Position numbers and translations under genes: made by a program | Part shown: positions 16,639 through 24,866 of the stretch, one piece after another | Layout: every line of letters begins with the position of its first letter | How positions within the stretch are numbered: position 1 is the stretch's first letter | Assembly (NCBI RefSeq): GCF_014705945.2 | Contig: NZ_CP061538.1 | Coordinates: 1,054,001 to 1,118,000 of the forward strand | Direction: 5' to 3' | From: Rothia amarae | GTDB lineage: Bacteria; Actinomycetota; Actinomycetes; Actinomycetales; Micrococcaceae | Length of the DNA: 64,000 bases | Notes under the pieces: model-generated | The model's database searches: none | Told to the model about the DNA's origin: nothing | What the model saw: only the letters and a program-made list of their open reading frames with translations

Positions 16639-19316
16639 TGGAAAGTGCTTCAGCTGACGGCGCTCTCTTTGACGAGAAAGCACTGAAGAACCCCCAGCCT
16701 AAACCTAAGGCTAAGACTACGGTGAAGAAATCCTCTCAGGCTTCCCCTCGAAAGAAACGCGTAAGCACTGCTCCTCAACCGCCGATTTCGCCTGAGAAAG
16801 CCAAAGCGCAAAAGAAATACGCGCAAGAAAACCGTCTAGAAAACGAAAAACTTGCAGACTATCTGGGTGCGGCGCAGGCAAAATCGCTCAAATCCAGCAT
16901 CGGCGTGGAGACCGTGGGTGATTTTCTTGAGTTCTACCCCCGCAAATACTTACCGCGGGGGGAATTGAGTTCTTTTGCGGATCTGCAAGAAGGTAGCGAT
17001 GCCACTCTGATAGCCAAGGTTCTCAAAGTGACAACTCGGTCGATGAAAGCTCGCCGTGGTTCTATCACCGAAATTTTGATAACGGATCAGCTCGGCGAGC
17101 AACCCGATCCATCATTTGGTGCAGAGACCGGACGGACGCCGGTACAGCCTGCCCGTGCAGATTACCGTTTTGCTTCGGGCGGTAGTGGTGCTCCCAATGT
17201 AGCTAATCCGCGAATTCATGGTTCGGCATCTGGCTACTCCGATGGATATGGCACACCCCTGCCCCCTGAATATGATATGGGTAGTGTTTTTGGGGAATAT
17301 GCACCTGATTCTTATGCCATGGTGGGCAGCACCTCGACCATGACTCTCTCCTTTTTCAACGCATGGACCGCCGCCCGGGAAATTTCTGCAGGCGATCACG
17401 TGATGTTCTCTGGCAAAGTCGGTTCCTACCGGGGCGAGCTGACACTAACTAACCCCCACTACGCCGTCCTCGCTGAAAACCAAGACCACGGCGGTGACAT
17501 CGAGGCGATAGAACGGGCGAAAACACGGGCCAACGCGCCGATTCCTGTCTACAAAGCAACCTCGAAACTTCCCACTGACCGAATCGCTCTGGCCATGGAA
17601 CAACTCCTTGACCGCGCACCTCTCAAAGATTTAGAAGATCCCATCCCGCCCGCTATCAGGCGGCAGCGAAAAATACCCAGTCTTGCCTGGACCTACCGAG
17701 GGATTCATACTCCCGATAGCGAGGAAACCTGGCGAGCAGCCCAACATTTCTTACGGTACCGCGAGGCATTCGTCCTTCAATCAGCTCTGGCACGTATCCG
17801 CGCTGCCCGCGCCGCACACATCACCGTGGCACGTCCTTTTATTCCCGGCGGCTTTGCCGACCGACTTCTTGAGCTTCTGCCCTATGAGCTGACCGAAGGA
17901 CAGCGGAAAGTAGGAGAAGACATTTCCCGAGACTTGGCGTCACAAGTTCCCATGAACCGGCTACTTCAGGGCGATGTCGGCTCAGGCAAGACCGTGGTGG
18001 CATTACGTGCCATGTTACAAGTTGCAGATAACGGTGCCCAGGCAGCTATGCTCGCGCCCACCGAGGTGCTCGCCGAACAGCATTATCGTTCCGTTGTGGA
18101 TATTCTGGGAGACCTCGCGCAAACAGATTCAGCCTTGGAAACCCCCGTTAGCGCTCCTACCCAGCGTTTGATTAGGGTAGTGCTTTTGAAAGCGTCCATG
18201 CCCACTCGCCAGAAGAAACAAACCCTTCTCGAAATTGCCGCAGGAACAGCAGACATCGTGATCGGCACCCACGCTCTGCTGGCCGACGCCGTTTCTTTCG
18301 CTGACTTGGGCATGGTCGTCGTCGATGAACAGCACCGCTTCGGAGTCGAACAACGCGATGCCCTGCGTGGGGCACAGGGAGAACTACCTCACCGCTTGGT
18401 AATGACAGCAACCCCGATTCCCCGTACCGTTGCCATGACCGTTTTCGGGGACCTCGATACCTCTGTTCTCGACCAGCTACCAGCCGGGCGTCAAAAAATT
18501 CAGACAGTCGTCGTTTCGCTTACCGAGCACCCCACTTGGGAAAAAAGAATGTGGGAAAGAGCCCGCGAAGAAGTCGACGCCGGCCACCAGGTCTACGTGG
18601 TGGTTCCCAAAATTGGGGCGGGGGAGAACATCTCCACCGTGGAAGAGGGCGAACTACTCTTTGGATCGACCCAGGCGCAAGAATCCAGCGCTCGCGGAGG
18701 AGAGCTCAACTCGGTGGCATCAATGATTGAGGAACTAGCCGAAAAACCGGTTTTGAAAGGCATCAGAATCGCCGCCCTGCACGGCAAAATGGAGACGGCC
18801 GAAAAAGCCGCAACCATGCAAGAATTCAGCGATGGGGAAATAGATCTTTTGGTCTGCACCACGGTGATTGAAGTGGGTGTCAACGTTCCCAACGCTACCT
18901 TGATGATTATTATGGACGCCGATCGATTTGGTATCTCGGGATTACACCAGCTGCGCGGTCGCATCGGGCGTGGACAGTTGCCCGGAATCTGCCTGTTGGT
19001 GACTTCCCAGGATTCAGAGGGAGTCTCCCGCCAGCGGTTGGACGCAGTTGCTTCCACCACCGACGGTTTCGAACTATCTCGGATTGACTTGGAACAACGC
19101 CGTGAAGGCGACATCTTGGGTGCGGCACAATCGGGTAACAAATCTACGCTCAAATTATTGCGTGCGCTGACCGATGCCAAACTGATTGAAAAAGCGAGAG
19201 AAGATGCTTTTGGGATTGTTGAAAAAGATCCCACTTTAGCCCAGCACCCTGATTTAGCGCGCACGATAGACCGGGCACTCGATGCTGACCGCGAAGCTTT
19301 CCTCGGCAGAGGCTAA
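16638..19316 (+). CDS. recG: ATP-dependent DNA helicase RecG
   Basis: 892 residues from GTG 16638, longer than typical RecG (about 700). RecG remodels stalled forks and branched DNA. A Lys-rich extension (1-65) precedes the wedge/OB domain, which contains an 80-residue Gly/Pro/Tyr-rich insertion (about 152-232). The helicase core is intact: Walker A GDVGSGKT (445-452), DEQH box, TATPIPRT, and LRGRIGRG in the second RecA-like domain. It is coupled to the DAK2 gene and followed closely by rsmD. Confidence 0.95.
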   Translation: MESASADGALFDEKALKNPQPKPKAKTTVKKSSQASPRKKRVSTAPQPPISPEKAKAQKKYAQENRLENEKLADYLGAAQAKSLKSSIGVETVGDFLEFYPRKYLPRGELSSFADLQEGSDATLIAKVLKVTTRSMKARRGSITEILITDQLGEQPDPSFGAETGRTPVQPARADYRFASGGSGAPNVANPRIHGSASGYSDGYGTPLPPEYDMGSVFGEYAPDSYAMVGSTSTMTLSFFNAWTAAREISAGDHVMFSGKVGSYRGELTLTNPHYAVLAENQDHGGDIEAIERAKTRANAPIPVYKATSKLPTDRIALAMEQLLDRAPLKDLEDPIPPAIRRQRKIPSLAWTYRGIHTPDSEETWRAAQHFLRYREAFVLQSALARIRAARAAHITVARPFIPGGFADRLLELLPYELTEGQRKVGEDISRDLASQVPMNRLLQGDVGSGKTVVALRAMLQVADNGAQAAMLAPTEVLAEQHYRSVVDILGDLAQTDSALETPVSAPTQRLIRVVLLKASMPTRQKKQTLLEIAAGTADIVIGTHALLADAVSFADLGMVVVDEQHRFGVEQRDALRGAQGELPHRLVMTATPIPRTVAMTVFGDLDTSVLDQLPAGRQKIQTVVVSLTEHPTWEKRMWERAREEVDAGHQVYVVVPKIGAGENISTVEEGELLFGSTQAQESSARGGELNSVASMIEELAEKPVLKGIRIAALHGKMETAEKAATMQEFSDGEIDLLVCTTVIEVGVNVPNATLMIIMDADRFGISGLHQLRGRIGRGQLPGICLLVTSQDSEGVSRQRLDAVASTTDGFELSRIDLEQRREGDILGAAQSGNKSTLKLLRALTDAKLIEKAREDAFGIVEKDPTLAQHPDLARTIDRALDADREAFLGRG

Positions 19317-19361
19317 GCTAGAGTGATTAGCAAACTGCCTCTGACTGAAAGGTGCCCCCTC

Positions 19362-19928
19362 GTGAGCCGAATTATTGCCGGAGTTGCCGGCGGTCTGCGT
19401 TTGGAAAACGTACCTGGCAGCAATACTCGACCAACCACTGACCGTGTGAAAGAGGCTCTCTTTTCTCGTCTGGAAACCTACGATATTTTGAACGGTTCAC
19501 GGGTGCTTGATCTCTTTGCAGGTTCAGGGGCATTGGGCTGCGAGTCCATGAGCCGCGGGGCAGCTCACGTCGATTTCTGCGAAACGTATGCCAAAGCGCA
19601 GAGCGTGGTGGAGAAGAACGTCGCTGCCGTCGTGAAAGCAAATCCTGCCTCAACAAGCCGGGTACATCGCATGAGCGCCCGTGCTTTTCTCGCTAATTAT
19701 TCGTCGGCACCGTGGGACCTAGTTTTTATTGATCCGCCTTATTCTTTAGAAAACGACGAACTCGAAGAACTGTTGGAGGCCTTGGGAAATCACCTAGCAG
19801 ACGGCGCTGTGGCAGTTGTCGAGCGTTCATCCCGCACAGCCGAACCGCAGTGGCCCGACACGATGGAGAAATTCGCCGATCGAAAATATGGCGAAACGGT
19901 GCTCTATTTTGCAGAGCCTTCAGCGTAA
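19362..19928 (+). CDS. rsmD: 16S rRNA (guanine(966)-N2)-methyltransferase
   Basis: 188 residues from GTG 19362, chosen because the family begins with SRIIAGxAGG and an AAAGGTG lies 8 bases upstream; a GTG at 19323 would add 13 unmatched residues. RsmD methylates G966 of 16S rRNA using S-adenosylmethionine. The SAM motif is LDLFAGSGALGCE and the catalytic motif is DPPY. The 3' end overlaps the convergent aminotransferase gene by 9 bases. Confidence 0.93.
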   Translation: MSRIIAGVAGGLRLENVPGSNTRPTTDRVKEALFSRLETYDILNGSRVLDLFAGSGALGCESMSRGAAHVDFCETYAKAQSVVEKNVAAVVKANPASTSRVHRMSARAFLANYSSAPWDLVFIDPPYSLENDELEELLEALGNHLADGAVAVVERSSRTAEPQWPDTMEKFADRKYGETVLYFAEPSA

Positions 19929-21143
19929 ACCCCAGCTCTGGAACCGTTCCACCGCTTCCTGAAGAATCTCGGGTTTCTTGCAAAAAGCAAAGCGAATCCA
20001 ATTCTGCATATGGGGTGCAAACTCTGCGGTCACAAAAGCGCTCATCGGAACGATCGTGACGCCTGCTTGTTCGGGTAGAATCCGCGCTAATTCTTCGGCG
20101 TCCTGAAGTCCCTTGTCTGCAATTAGCTCACCGGCATCCGCCGCGATAAAGAACGTACCAGCCGGTTGCATCAACTTCAGTCCTACTCCCTGCAGTCCGT
20201 CCAGCAAAATGTCCCGTTGGGCGGCATACTGCCTTACCAGCGAAGCGTAAAAGGAGCCGGGAAGATTGAGTCCTGCAGCAGCTCCTACTTGTAAGGGCGC
20301 GGCAGCACTGTGCGAATAATAGCCCTTGACCAGTTTGATGGGCGCTATTAGATCCGCCGAACCGACCACCCAGCCCACACGCCAGCCCGTCAGCGAATGA
20401 GTTTTAGAAATTGCCGAGACAAAAAGCGTCCGTTCGGATGCCCCGGGGAGCGCAAATAACGGTTCAAACGAATCCTCAAAGACGAGATGCTCATAGACAG
20501 CATCTTGAATCATGACCGCATCAAACTGGCAGGCAAGCTCAACGATTCGCTTCTTCACCTCAGACGAGAAGACGGCGCCGGTGGGGTTATGCGGGTCATT
20601 CACAATAACCAGGGCGGTGCGCTCGCTGAATGCTGTTTCTAGTTGCTCTACGTTTGGTTCAAAGGTAGGAGGCATCAACGGAACGGTCTTGAGGTTACCC
20701 CCTGCCAGCGCAACTGCAGCGGGATAAATATCGTAGTAGGGCTCAAAGATAATGACTTCGTCGCCGGGATTGATGAGCGCGGCGATAGATGCAGAAAGAG
20801 CCTCTGAGGCTCCTGCGGTAACCAATACCTGCGTTTCAGAATCAACGTGCTGATGGTAGAACCGGCGCTGGTGCTCAGCAATGGCTGCTCGTAATTGGGG
20901 GTGTCCCGAGATAGGGGCATACTGATTGAAGCCCGCATGCATCGCCGAAATAGCGGCATCGAAAAGCTCAGAGGGACCGTCTGTATCGGGGAACCCTTGC
21001 CCCAGGTTGATGGCTTCATGCTGATTGTTGAGCAGACTCATTTCCTCAAAAATGGTGGAAGAAAAGCCCTGCTTAGTCAGCAAACCGGTAGCCTGCCCTA
21101 CTCGCTGATAGGGCAAGAGCGGCGGGGGAAACGGCTGATTCAT
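19920..21143 (-). CDS. class I/II pyridoxal-phosphate aminotransferase
   Basis: A 407-residue fold-type I aminotransferase. Landmarks: INLGQGFPDTDGP near the N-terminus, VNDPHNPTG for PLP pyridine binding, and SAISKTHSLTGWRVGW with the Schiff-base lysine. The sequence resembles the DapC/kynurenine-oxoglutarate/methionine aminotransferase branch; the amino donor cannot be settled by eye. In other actinobacteria a succinyldiaminopimelate aminotransferase of this type is common, so lysine and cell-wall precursor synthesis is one option. It is on the opposite strand to the rsmD-coaD pair it separates. Confidence 0.88.
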   Translation of the reverse strand: MNQPFPPPLLPYQRVGQATGLLTKQGFSSTIFEEMSLLNNQHEAINLGQGFPDTDGPSELFDAAISAMHAGFNQYAPISGHPQLRAAIAEHQRRFYHQHVDSETQVLVTAGASEALSASIAALINPGDEVIIFEPYYDIYPAAVALAGGNLKTVPLMPPTFEPNVEQLETAFSERTALVIVNDPHNPTGAVFSSEVKKRIVELACQFDAVMIQDAVYEHLVFEDSFEPLFALPGASERTLFVSAISKTHSLTGWRVGWVVGSADLIAPIKLVKGYYSHSAAAPLQVGAAAGLNLPGSFYASLVRQYAAQRDILLDGLQGVGLKLMQPAGTFFIAADAGELIADKGLQDAEELARILPEQAGVTIVPMSAFVTAEFAPHMQNWIRFAFCKKPEILQEAVERFQSWGLR

Positions 21144-21237
21144 GGCCCATCCTTAGAAATTGTAAGCTAACTCTCTTTTCACTAGCCTACAATTTTTGGT
21201 GATCCCTCTGCATATATTTCACTGTTACCCTAAATGT

Positions 21238-21708
21238 ATGCAACTTGTAGTGTGCCCTGGCTCTTACGATCCCATCCACAATGGACACGTCGATATCATC
21301 ACTCGCGCCGCCAAAATTTACGGTAGCGTGATTGTGGCGATTGCTCATAATTCAGCCAAAAAATATACATTTTCGCTGGAAGAACGGCTTGCGATGGCAA
21401 GTGAGACATTTGGGCAGCTCGACGGCGTCTCCGTGGAGGTAATGCCTAATGTGTTGCTCGCTGATTTCGTAAAATCCAAGGGCGCTGCGTTGATGGTCAA
21501 AGGGGTGCGCAATCCATTGGACTGGCAGTACGAGGCGCAGATGGCGACGATGAATCGTCACCTCAACGGCGTCGAAACGTCGTTTCTTACCTCCGATCCA
21601 AAGTATTCGCAGCTTTCTTCCACTTTGATTCGTGATGTCACGAGCTATGGGGGAGACGTCAGTACGTTTGTGCCTCGCGCCGTGCAGAAAAGGCTCGAAG
21701 CGCGCTAA
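21238..21708 (+). CDS. coaD: phosphopantetheine adenylyltransferase
   Basis: 156 residues from ATG 21238, the family's usual start (MQLVVCPGSYDP); an upstream in-frame start at 21196 adds 14 unmatched residues. CoaD makes dephospho-CoA from phosphopantetheine and ATP. The nucleotidyltransferase motif GSYDPIHNGH and the C-terminal SSTLIR are present. There is no Shine-Dalgarno before the ATG, so the message may be leaderless or nearly so. rsmD-coaD adjacency is typical, here broken by the aminotransferase on the other strand. Confidence 0.95.
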   Translation: MQLVVCPGSYDPIHNGHVDIITRAAKIYGSVIVAIAHNSAKKYTFSLEERLAMASETFGQLDGVSVEVMPNVLLADFVKSKGAALMVKGVRNPLDWQYEAQMATMNRHLNGVETSFLTSDPKYSQLSSTLIRDVTSYGGDVSTFVPRAVQKRLEAR

Positions 21709-21832
21709 TTTCTGAGGCTAATCCCACAAAAATTGCGCTTGAACCGATTCCTCCCTCGTGGAATAGTTGCTTAGTAACCAAACTGCAACTAAAATTGTTA
21801 GTTGGTCAAAACTTTTCATAAGGGAGTTCGTC

Positions 21833-22378
21833 ATTACACGAAAAGATTCATCACCCCTGAAGATTTCAGTGAGAGATCTGAGTCATCGACCGGGGAGTAT
21901 GGAAACCCTGGATGAAGTAGTACCGGCGCCAAAAGATTTTGGCAACGCTCTGATTGGAGCGGAGGAGGGTTCGGATATCGAACTTAACCTTCGGCTTGAA
22001 TCCGTTGTAGATGGTATTCTGGTTTCCGGCACTGCAGCCGTTGAAGTTAACGGTGAATGTAGCTTGTGTCTTGATCCGGTTGCAGAAACCGTTTCAGCAG
22101 ATATCCAAGAGCTCTTCGTTTTTCAAAAGGCTCCTCAGGGAGGTCCGAATGACGAAGAAGACGAGCAGTATGCCGTTGAAGGCGATGTTATCGACCTTGA
22201 ACCGGTTCTGCGGGACGCAGTGATTTTGAAGCTGCCGTTCCAGCCCCTTTGTAAGGACTCTTGCCAAGGATTGTGTTCTGAATGCGGAATACGACTGGAA
22301 GAAGATCCGGGGCATCACCACGAGGTGCTTGATCCCCGTTGGAAGGCTTTAGAAGGTCTGCTCAACGAGGAGAAATAA
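21833..22378 (+). CDS. DUF177 (YceD family) protein with unusual start
   Basis: 181 residues if initiated at ATT 21833. DUF177 proteins sit ahead of rpmF in most bacteria and are linked to rRNA metabolism. The C-terminal half has CSLC and a CKDSCQGLCSECG cluster, consistent with metal binding. The only in-frame conventional starts are TTG 21767, which gives 22 extra unmatched residues, and GTG 21869, which would cut the conserved first strand SPLKISVRDL. The one good ribosome binding site, AAGGGAG (21820-21826), is six bases before the ATT, where the family start is expected. Confidence 0.85.
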   Translation: MTRKDSSPLKISVRDLSHRPGSMETLDEVVPAPKDFGNALIGAEEGSDIELNLRLESVVDGILVSGTAAVEVNGECSLCLDPVAETVSADIQELFVFQKAPQGGPNDEEDEQYAVEGDVIDLEPVLRDAVILKLPFQPLCKDSCQGLCSECGIRLEEDPGHHHEVLDPRWKALEGLLNEEK

Positions 22379-22415
22379 ACTTAATAATCGTAATTTCTAG
22401 AGAAGAGAGATAGCT

Positions 22416-22619
22416 GTGGCTGTTCCCAAGCGGAAAATGTCCCGTGCTAACACCCGCGCACGCCGTTCCCAGTGGAAGGCGTCCGTACCTCAGCTGGTTA
22501 AGACCGTTGAAAACGGTCGCGTAACCTACTCGCTGCCTCACCAGGCAAAGCTGGTTACTGACTCTGCAGGCAACGACTTGTTCTACGAGTACAAGGGCCG
22601 CAAGGTAGCTGACGCATAA
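22416..22619 (+). CDS. rpmF: 50S ribosomal protein L32
   Basis: A 67-residue L32 starting at GTG 22416 (mature N-terminus [10 protein letters not shown]). It is a basic protein of the large subunit; the actinobacterial form lacks the zinc-binding cysteines, as here. It lies 37 bases after the DUF177 gene and 8 bases before rnc, giving the classic DUF177-rpmF-rnc operon. Confidence 0.97.
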   Translation: MAVPKRKMSRANTRARRSQWKASVPQLVKTVENGRVTYSLPHQAKLVTDSAGNDLFYEYKGRKVADA

Positions 22620-22627
22620 TAGTTAGC

Positions 22628-23314
22628 ATGAAAAACTCTGATTCATCAGATTTGTTGAAACGTCTCGGTGTCGATCTCGACACCGAGACGTTTCAGCATG
22701 CGCTGACCCACAGTTCCTATTCATTTGAGCACCCCGGCGCTCCCAATAACGAACGCCTGGAATTCCTTGGAGATTCTGTGCTTTCGCTGGCGATTGCCGA
22801 AGAAGTGTACCGACTTTTTCCTGAGCTGCCTGAAGGCGAATTGGTCAAGAAACACCATGTGGTTGTTTCGTCGTGGGCGCTGGCTAAGATTGCTCGTTCA
22901 CTCGACGTCGGCCCTCATATTCGGTTGGGCAAAGGCGAGAGAAAAACAGGTGGGCAAGATAAAGATTCCATTTTGGCGGACACTATGGAAGCAATTTTTG
23001 GTGCCTGCTATCTTCAATGCGGCCGGGAAACTGCCCGCGATTTAGTACTCCGCCTGGTGGCGCCCCTGCTGTGTGATGAAGAAATTCTTGACGCTGGCCG
23101 CGACTGGAAAACCGAGTTACAGGAAATTGTTCAGAACCGAAAATTGGGTAGCCTGGTGTACACCATTGAGCGCAGTGGCGCTGAACACTCACCAATTTAT
23201 ACCGCTACTGCCGTGATTGATGGAGAGCGATTTGAACAGAGCACCGGTTCTGCCTCCAACAAGAAAGAGGCAGAACGGCAGGCTGCTCGGGCAACCTGCA
23301 AAGTTCTTGTCTAA
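22628..23314 (+). CDS. rnc: ribonuclease III
   Basis: 228 residues. RNase III cuts double-stranded RNA and processes rRNA precursors. The catalytic signature NERLEFLGDSVL is at residues 41-52, with a second acidic site in DTMEAIFGA; the double-stranded RNA binding domain occupies about 155-225 (ASNKKEAERQAA near the end). The start, 8 bases after rpmF, implies co-transcription. A very long inverted repeat lies within codons 9-24, described separately, and may make the mRNA a substrate of its own product. Confidence 0.96.
   Translation: MKNSDSSDLLKRLGVDLDTETFQHALTHSSYSFEHPGAPNNERLEFLGDSVLSLAIAEEVYRLFPELPEGELVKKHHVVVSSWALAKIARSLDVGPHIRLGKGERKTGGQDKDSILADTMEAIFGACYLQCGRETARDLVLRLVAPLLCDEEILDAGRDWKTELQEIVQNRKLGSLVYTIERSGAEHSPIYTATAVIDGERFEQSTGSASNKKEAERQAARATCKVLV
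22653..22698 (+). other. intragenic 21-22 bp stem-loop at the 5' end of rnc
   Basis: TGAAACGTCTCGGTGTCGA (22656-22674) is followed after two bases (TC) by its exact reverse complement at 22677-22695. In RNA the stem extends outward through U22655-G22696, G22654-C22697 and U22653-A22698. With a realistic four-base loop this is a 21-bp duplex. No U-run follows, so it is not an intrinsic terminator. Its length suits RNase III, and its place inside rnc suggests autoregulation; this role is inferred. Confidence 0.9.
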
Positions 23315-23338
23315 CGAATCTTAAACTCAGAGAACTTG

Positions 23339-23372
23339 AGCCAGCACCAAAGAGGTGACTGGCTTTAGTTTT
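23339..23372 (+). terminator. possible terminator after rnc
   Basis: GCCAG-CACC pairs with GGTG-CTGGC around AAAGA, with one bulged A, then TTTAGTTTT follows. It is weaker than other terminators here but correctly placed between rnc and mutM. Confidence 0.5.
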
Positions 23373-23404
23373 ATCATTATGTAGCTACAACTCCAAGGAG
23401 AATC

Positions 23405-24361
23405 ATGCCTGAACTGCCCGAAGTCGAAGTGGTAAGGCGCGGACTCGCCCATCATTGTATAGGTTCCCGTATAGCAGATGTACGGGTGTTAGACGCGCGG
23501 TCTCTCCGCCGATTTGCGCCCGGAGTTTCAGAGTTTATACGACAACTAGAGGGACTGATGATTGTCGATTGTGCCCGGCGTGGCAAGTACATGTGGTTGG
23601 TTTTGGCCGATGAGATGGGCAATTTGCTCGATGATGCACTGGTAATTCATTTGGGTATGAGTGGACAGGTGTTGCTCAAGGACGCCGCGATGCCCGTTGA
23701 AAAACACCTGAAAATCGTCATGGAACTATACCGAGAAGACCAGAAGCCGCTACAACTGCGGTTTGTTGATCAGCGTATTTTTGGGGGAATGTTCCTTGAC
23801 CAGCTGGTTCCAACGCTGGGCGAGGGTGGAGAGCCCGTGCCGGCGGCGTCGTCCTCTAAACTTAGTCTCTCGCTCATTCCTCGAAGCGTGGCGCATATTG
23901 CCAGGGATCCGTTGGATTCGCTGTTCGACATCAAGTTATTGCGTAAGAAGCTACTCAAGACAAGTTCAGGTATCAAACGACTGTTACTAGATCAGTCCGT
24001 TATTTCGGGAGTGGGAAATATCTATGCCGATGAGGCGCTGTGGCGAGCGAAGCTTCACTATGCGAAACCCGCCCGCTCGTTAAGCTTGACCCAGACTAAA
24101 GAACTGGTCAACGCCGCCCAAGACGTCATGCACACTGCATTGGATGCTGGCGGAACGAGTTTTGATGCGTTGTATGTGAACGTCAACGGCGAATCGGGGT
24201 ACTTTGACCGTTCCCTCAACGCCTACGGGCAAGCGGGTAAGCCGTGTTCGCGTTGCCTGGATAACGGTAAGTCGTCCCTGATTGTCCGTGAACCCTTTAT
24301 GAACCGTAGTTCCTATCGCTGTCCGGTCTGCCAAAAAACACCCAAGTTTTCGCACCGGTAA
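23405..24361 (+). CDS. mutM: formamidopyrimidine-DNA glycosylase
   Basis: A 318-residue Fpg/MutM that excises 8-oxoguanine and cleaves the abasic strand. The N-terminal MPELPEVEVVRRG supplies the catalytic proline (Pro2) and Glu3. The helix-two-turn-helix region contains SGVGNIYADEALW, and the C-terminal zinc finger has CSRC and CPVC separated by 17 residues. An AAGGAG lies just before the ATG. mutM normally precedes smc in actinobacteria; here about 8 kb of minus-strand genes intervene. Confidence 0.96.
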   Translation: MPELPEVEVVRRGLAHHCIGSRIADVRVLDARSLRRFAPGVSEFIRQLEGLMIVDCARRGKYMWLVLADEMGNLLDDALVIHLGMSGQVLLKDAAMPVEKHLKIVMELYREDQKPLQLRFVDQRIFGGMFLDQLVPTLGEGGEPVPAASSSKLSLSLIPRSVAHIARDPLDSLFDIKLLRKKLLKTSSGIKRLLLDQSVISGVGNIYADEALWRAKLHYAKPARSLSLTQTKELVNAAQDVMHTALDAGGTSFDALYVNVNGESGYFDRSLNAYGQAGKPCSRCLDNGKSSLIVREPFMNRSSYRCPVCQKTPKFSHR

Positions 24362-24473
24362 AGTCTTAGATTGAAGCACTCTAGCAAGAGAAGAGAAGAT
24401 TTTTTAATTCTCGAGCCACACTAGTTCTGCGCCAGTGTGTCCAGCAATAAAAGTGAAAATAAGCGTGGCAACA

Positions 24474-24749
24474 CTACAGATAATGAAGGCTAAGCAAATC
24501 CATAGCAGCGGTTGCAACTGCAAAGAGAGGCAACAAGAAGTTTGACCATCTTCTGATAGCGGGAGAGATAACTACTGCTAGGCAAAAGAGCGCGAATACG
24601 CAGAGGAAAGTGACGCCGAAATAAACGAATAAAGGATGCAGGGGTATATCGCATGACATTGATACGCATTTCTCACGATGAAGAGTTGAATCGTAGTAGC
24701 TACAGAAAGCGTACTCACGCGCTCTCCCTCTGTCATCGAAGTGCAACAT
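24474..24749 (-). CDS. doubtful small membrane protein
   Basis: A 91-codon frame; an internal ATG at 24659 would give 61 residues. The C-terminal part is two hydrophobic segments (about 42-63 and 70-90) separated by RRWS, like a small two-span membrane protein. No good ribosome binding site and no recognisable family, so it may be chance. The rest of the 505-base stretch between mutM and phoX (24362-24866) holds only the phoX terminator and a short inverted repeat CACACT/AGTGTG near 24420. Confidence 0.3.
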   Translation of the reverse strand: MLHFDDRGRAREYAFCSYYDSTLHREKCVSMSCDIPLHPLFVYFGVTFLCVFALFCLAVVISPAIRRWSNFLLPLFAVATAAMDLLSLHYL

Positions 24750-24809
24750 AAGAGCAGGGCAAGCCTAGGCTAACCGTGCTGGGCAGAGAGCCTTTACTCA
24801 CTTCACACA

Positions 24810-24847
24810 AAAGCCCTGGAAGAACCTCTCGATTCTTCCAGGGCTTT
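24810..24847 (-). terminator. intrinsic terminator of phoX
   Basis: A perfect 15-bp stem, AAAGCCCTGGAAGAA with TTCTTCCAGGGCTTT, around an 8-base loop, 20 bases after the phoX stop. Read on the minus strand the descending arm ends in TTTTG. Confidence 0.88.
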
Positions 24848-24866
24848 GAAATATCTCAACCGAACA

